64,000 nt of DNA from Chloroflexota bacterium (GTDB lineage: Bacteria; Chloroflexota; Anaerolineae; B4-G1): positions 1 through 64,000 of the forward strand of contig JAAEPW010000967.1 of the NCBI GenBank assembly GCA_024232355.1, in the 5' to 3' direction. The notes under the pieces were generated by a model, which was given only the letters and a program-made list of their open reading frames with translations, did no database searches and was not told where the DNA came from. Made by a program: the position numbers and the translations under genes. Shown here piece by piece: positions 62,816-64,000 of the stretch. Position 1 is the stretch's first letter. Each line of letters starts with the position of its first letter.

Positions 62816-64000
62816 ATGATAGAATTCAGACAACGTCCATTGATTGGTGTAGGGATCATGATACTCGTTAGCGCAGTAACTATGACCATATTTGGGGTTA
62901 CATTGCAGGGCGTCTCCGCTTTGCCACTACGCCAACTTCCCAACCCGGTGGTCGTCACCGGTGATCTATCCGAGGTTTCGTTAATCAGTGCTAGCATTAT
63001 GGACCCTGATCCTCTCTGGCGAACACCGACGTACGACGATAGTGGTTGGCCAATTTCTTATCTGGCCGCGACGCTACCTGGTTGGGGGGCCGTAGTGGGC
63101 GGAGACTTTATCTGGGGAGGGCCGCCAGGGACTGATGTTGGTGGAAATCAATACGAGATTCCCACCAATCCTGCACCACAATACCTTTTTCTACGCGACA
63201 ATTTCTGCATTCCCATCAATGCTGACGTTGCTTCGATTCAGTCATCCGTTCTTCAGATGCAGGTCGTCGCCAGCCCTGGCGATGCTTCTATCAATTACAA
63301 CGGCGCCGACATCGGGAGCCTGGCTGGCAGTGAAGACGGCTTTATCTACAATGTGAACCTGACCGCTCAGGTTGCCTCTGTGCGCCGCCTAGGCCGCAAC
63401 ACACTGGCAATCAACGTCCGTGATGACGTATCCGACGCCCGCGCTGCGATAGCATATCACGTAGAATTTGACTATCACATCGATCTCGATGCGATCACAC
63501 TAAATCCCCAACTCCAAAATCCACCTTCCGGCGACGCCTATGTTGATACGCCGGTTACCTTTAGCTATGGGGGCACGGGTGCGGGCGGCGATGCTCCTCA
63601 TACCTTTAGTTGGGATTTTGGGGACGGCAGTACAACTAGCACCGATCCCAATCCTACCATAGCGTACACGGCAATCGGCACGTATACAGTGACACTGATC
63701 ATGGATGATCGCTTTGGATGCTCTTCCGAGCCGGTGTCTATGCAATATATTGTGGTGGAGCAGCCCACCCCCACGCCAACCAACACCCCCACGCCAACCA
63801 GCACCCCCACACCCACCAACACGCCACAACCAGCTAACACATCTGCTCCTCCCTCGCAACCTGCCAACACACCCATCCCTCCACCAACACCCACACTTGT
63901 GCCTACCCCAACCATACCAGTGCTCTTACCCGCAACTGGGAGATCAGATAACTTTGCATCAACCAGACGTACGTTCGTCGTAGGATGCGCTTTGTTACTC
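62816..64000 (+). CDS. Secreted PKD-domain protein with Pro/Thr stalk and LPATG motif (3' end beyond window)
   Basis: 395 codons are visible from ATG 62816 (AAAAGGAGGT five bases upstream); the frame is open to the last base. Signal peptide about 1-36 (IMILVSAVTMTIFGVTLQG). A region about 45-215 has lectin-like or galactose-binding-like features (PTYDDSGWP, QYLFLRDNFCIP). A PKD domain at about 235-315 has FSWDFGDGS and YTVTLIMDD. A Pro/Thr-rich stalk (about 318-372) of PTPTNTPTPT type leads to LLPATG and then VVGCALLL. LPxTG followed by a hydrophobic stretch is the form of a sortase substrate, but the TM and the charged tail are cut off here. Confidence 0.85.
   Translation, partial: MIEFRQRPLIGVGIMILVSAVTMTIFGVTLQGVSALPLRQLPNPVVVTGDLSEVSLISASIMDPDPLWRTPTYDDSGWPISYLAATLPGWGAVVGGDFIWGGPPGTDVGGNQYEIPTNPAPQYLFLRDNFCIPINADVASIQSSVLQMQVVASPGDASINYNGADIGSLAGSEDGFIYNVNLTAQVASVRRLGRNTLAINVRDDVSDARAAIAYHVEFDYHIDLDAITLNPQLQNPPSGDAYVDTPVTFSYGGTGAGGDAPHTFSWDFGDGSTTSTDPNPTIAYTAIGTYTVTLIMDDRFGCSSEPVSMQYIVVEQPTPTPTNTPTPTSTPTPTNTPQPANTSAPPSQPANTPIPPPTPTLVPTPTIPVLLPATGRSDNFASTRRTFVVGCALLL

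Overview
Organism. The window reads as part of a Chloroflexota genome (Anaerolineae-like). The basis is pattern recognition: most secreted proteins start with a lipobox followed by a Pro/Thr linker of the TPVPPTATP kind, multi-GAF histidine kinases and a cyclase-AAA-TPR giant are present, and one extracellular protein ends in a YLPLLIGNY tail. No rRNA, tRNA or CRISPR array was seen, so the placement is an inference.

Region 1 (0.3-29.2 kb, all minus strand). Sixteen closely spaced genes form an island of secreted lipoproteins. Fourteen have a lipobox. Nine carry a beta-propeller built from different repeat families (PD40/TolB, WD40, FG-GAP/VCBS, delta-60-like, S9 peptidase). Many join a propeller or second module to a hydrolase-type domain: FG-GAP plus two FGE/SUMF1 domains, DJ-1/PfpI plus WD40, PD40 plus SGNH hydrolase, caspase/legumain-like plus DUF885, and beta-lactamase-like plus Ntn (choloylglycine) hydrolase. 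Two members are broken: an S9 peptidase with three lesions and an M1 peptidase with one frameshift.

Region 2 (29.4-34.5 kb, minus strand). Upstream and co-directional are an ECF sigma factor abutting a single-domain response regulator, then a NarL-type regulator coupled to a lipobox-bearing sensor kinase with 14 Reg_prop blades (two propellers) and a Y_Y_Y domain. These are the natural candidates to control the island.

Region 3 (34.7-38 kb). This holds a transposase remnant, a plus-strand LuxR-HTH/TM/Kelch protein, a tyrosine-recombinase-like protein that has lost its catalytic residues but keeps a near-consensus promoter, and a 0.3-kb MITE-like element.

Region 4 (38-47.7 kb, plus strand). 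Seven tightly packed two-component genes follow: GAF/PAS histidine kinases alternating with receiver or receiver-winged-helix regulators. One kinase is a likely pseudo-kinase, with receiver Asp replaced by Asn and no ATPase domain.

Region 5 (47.8-60.7 kb, plus strand). A 2273-residue protein is an internal tandem of cyclase-AAA-TPR in which the second cyclase is degenerate. Three tandem subtilases follow, with C-terminal YAWGDG or AMGWSG hexapeptide arrays, closed by a hairpin terminator.

Region 6 (61-64 kb). This contains a lone receiver, an IS21/istB remnant, and the first 395 codons of a secreted PKD protein with a Pro/Thr stalk and an LPATG motif, running off the window. Overall the window looks like a cell-surface and environment-sensing region: secreted propeller-hydrolases, proteases with repeat tails and a dense set of sensors.
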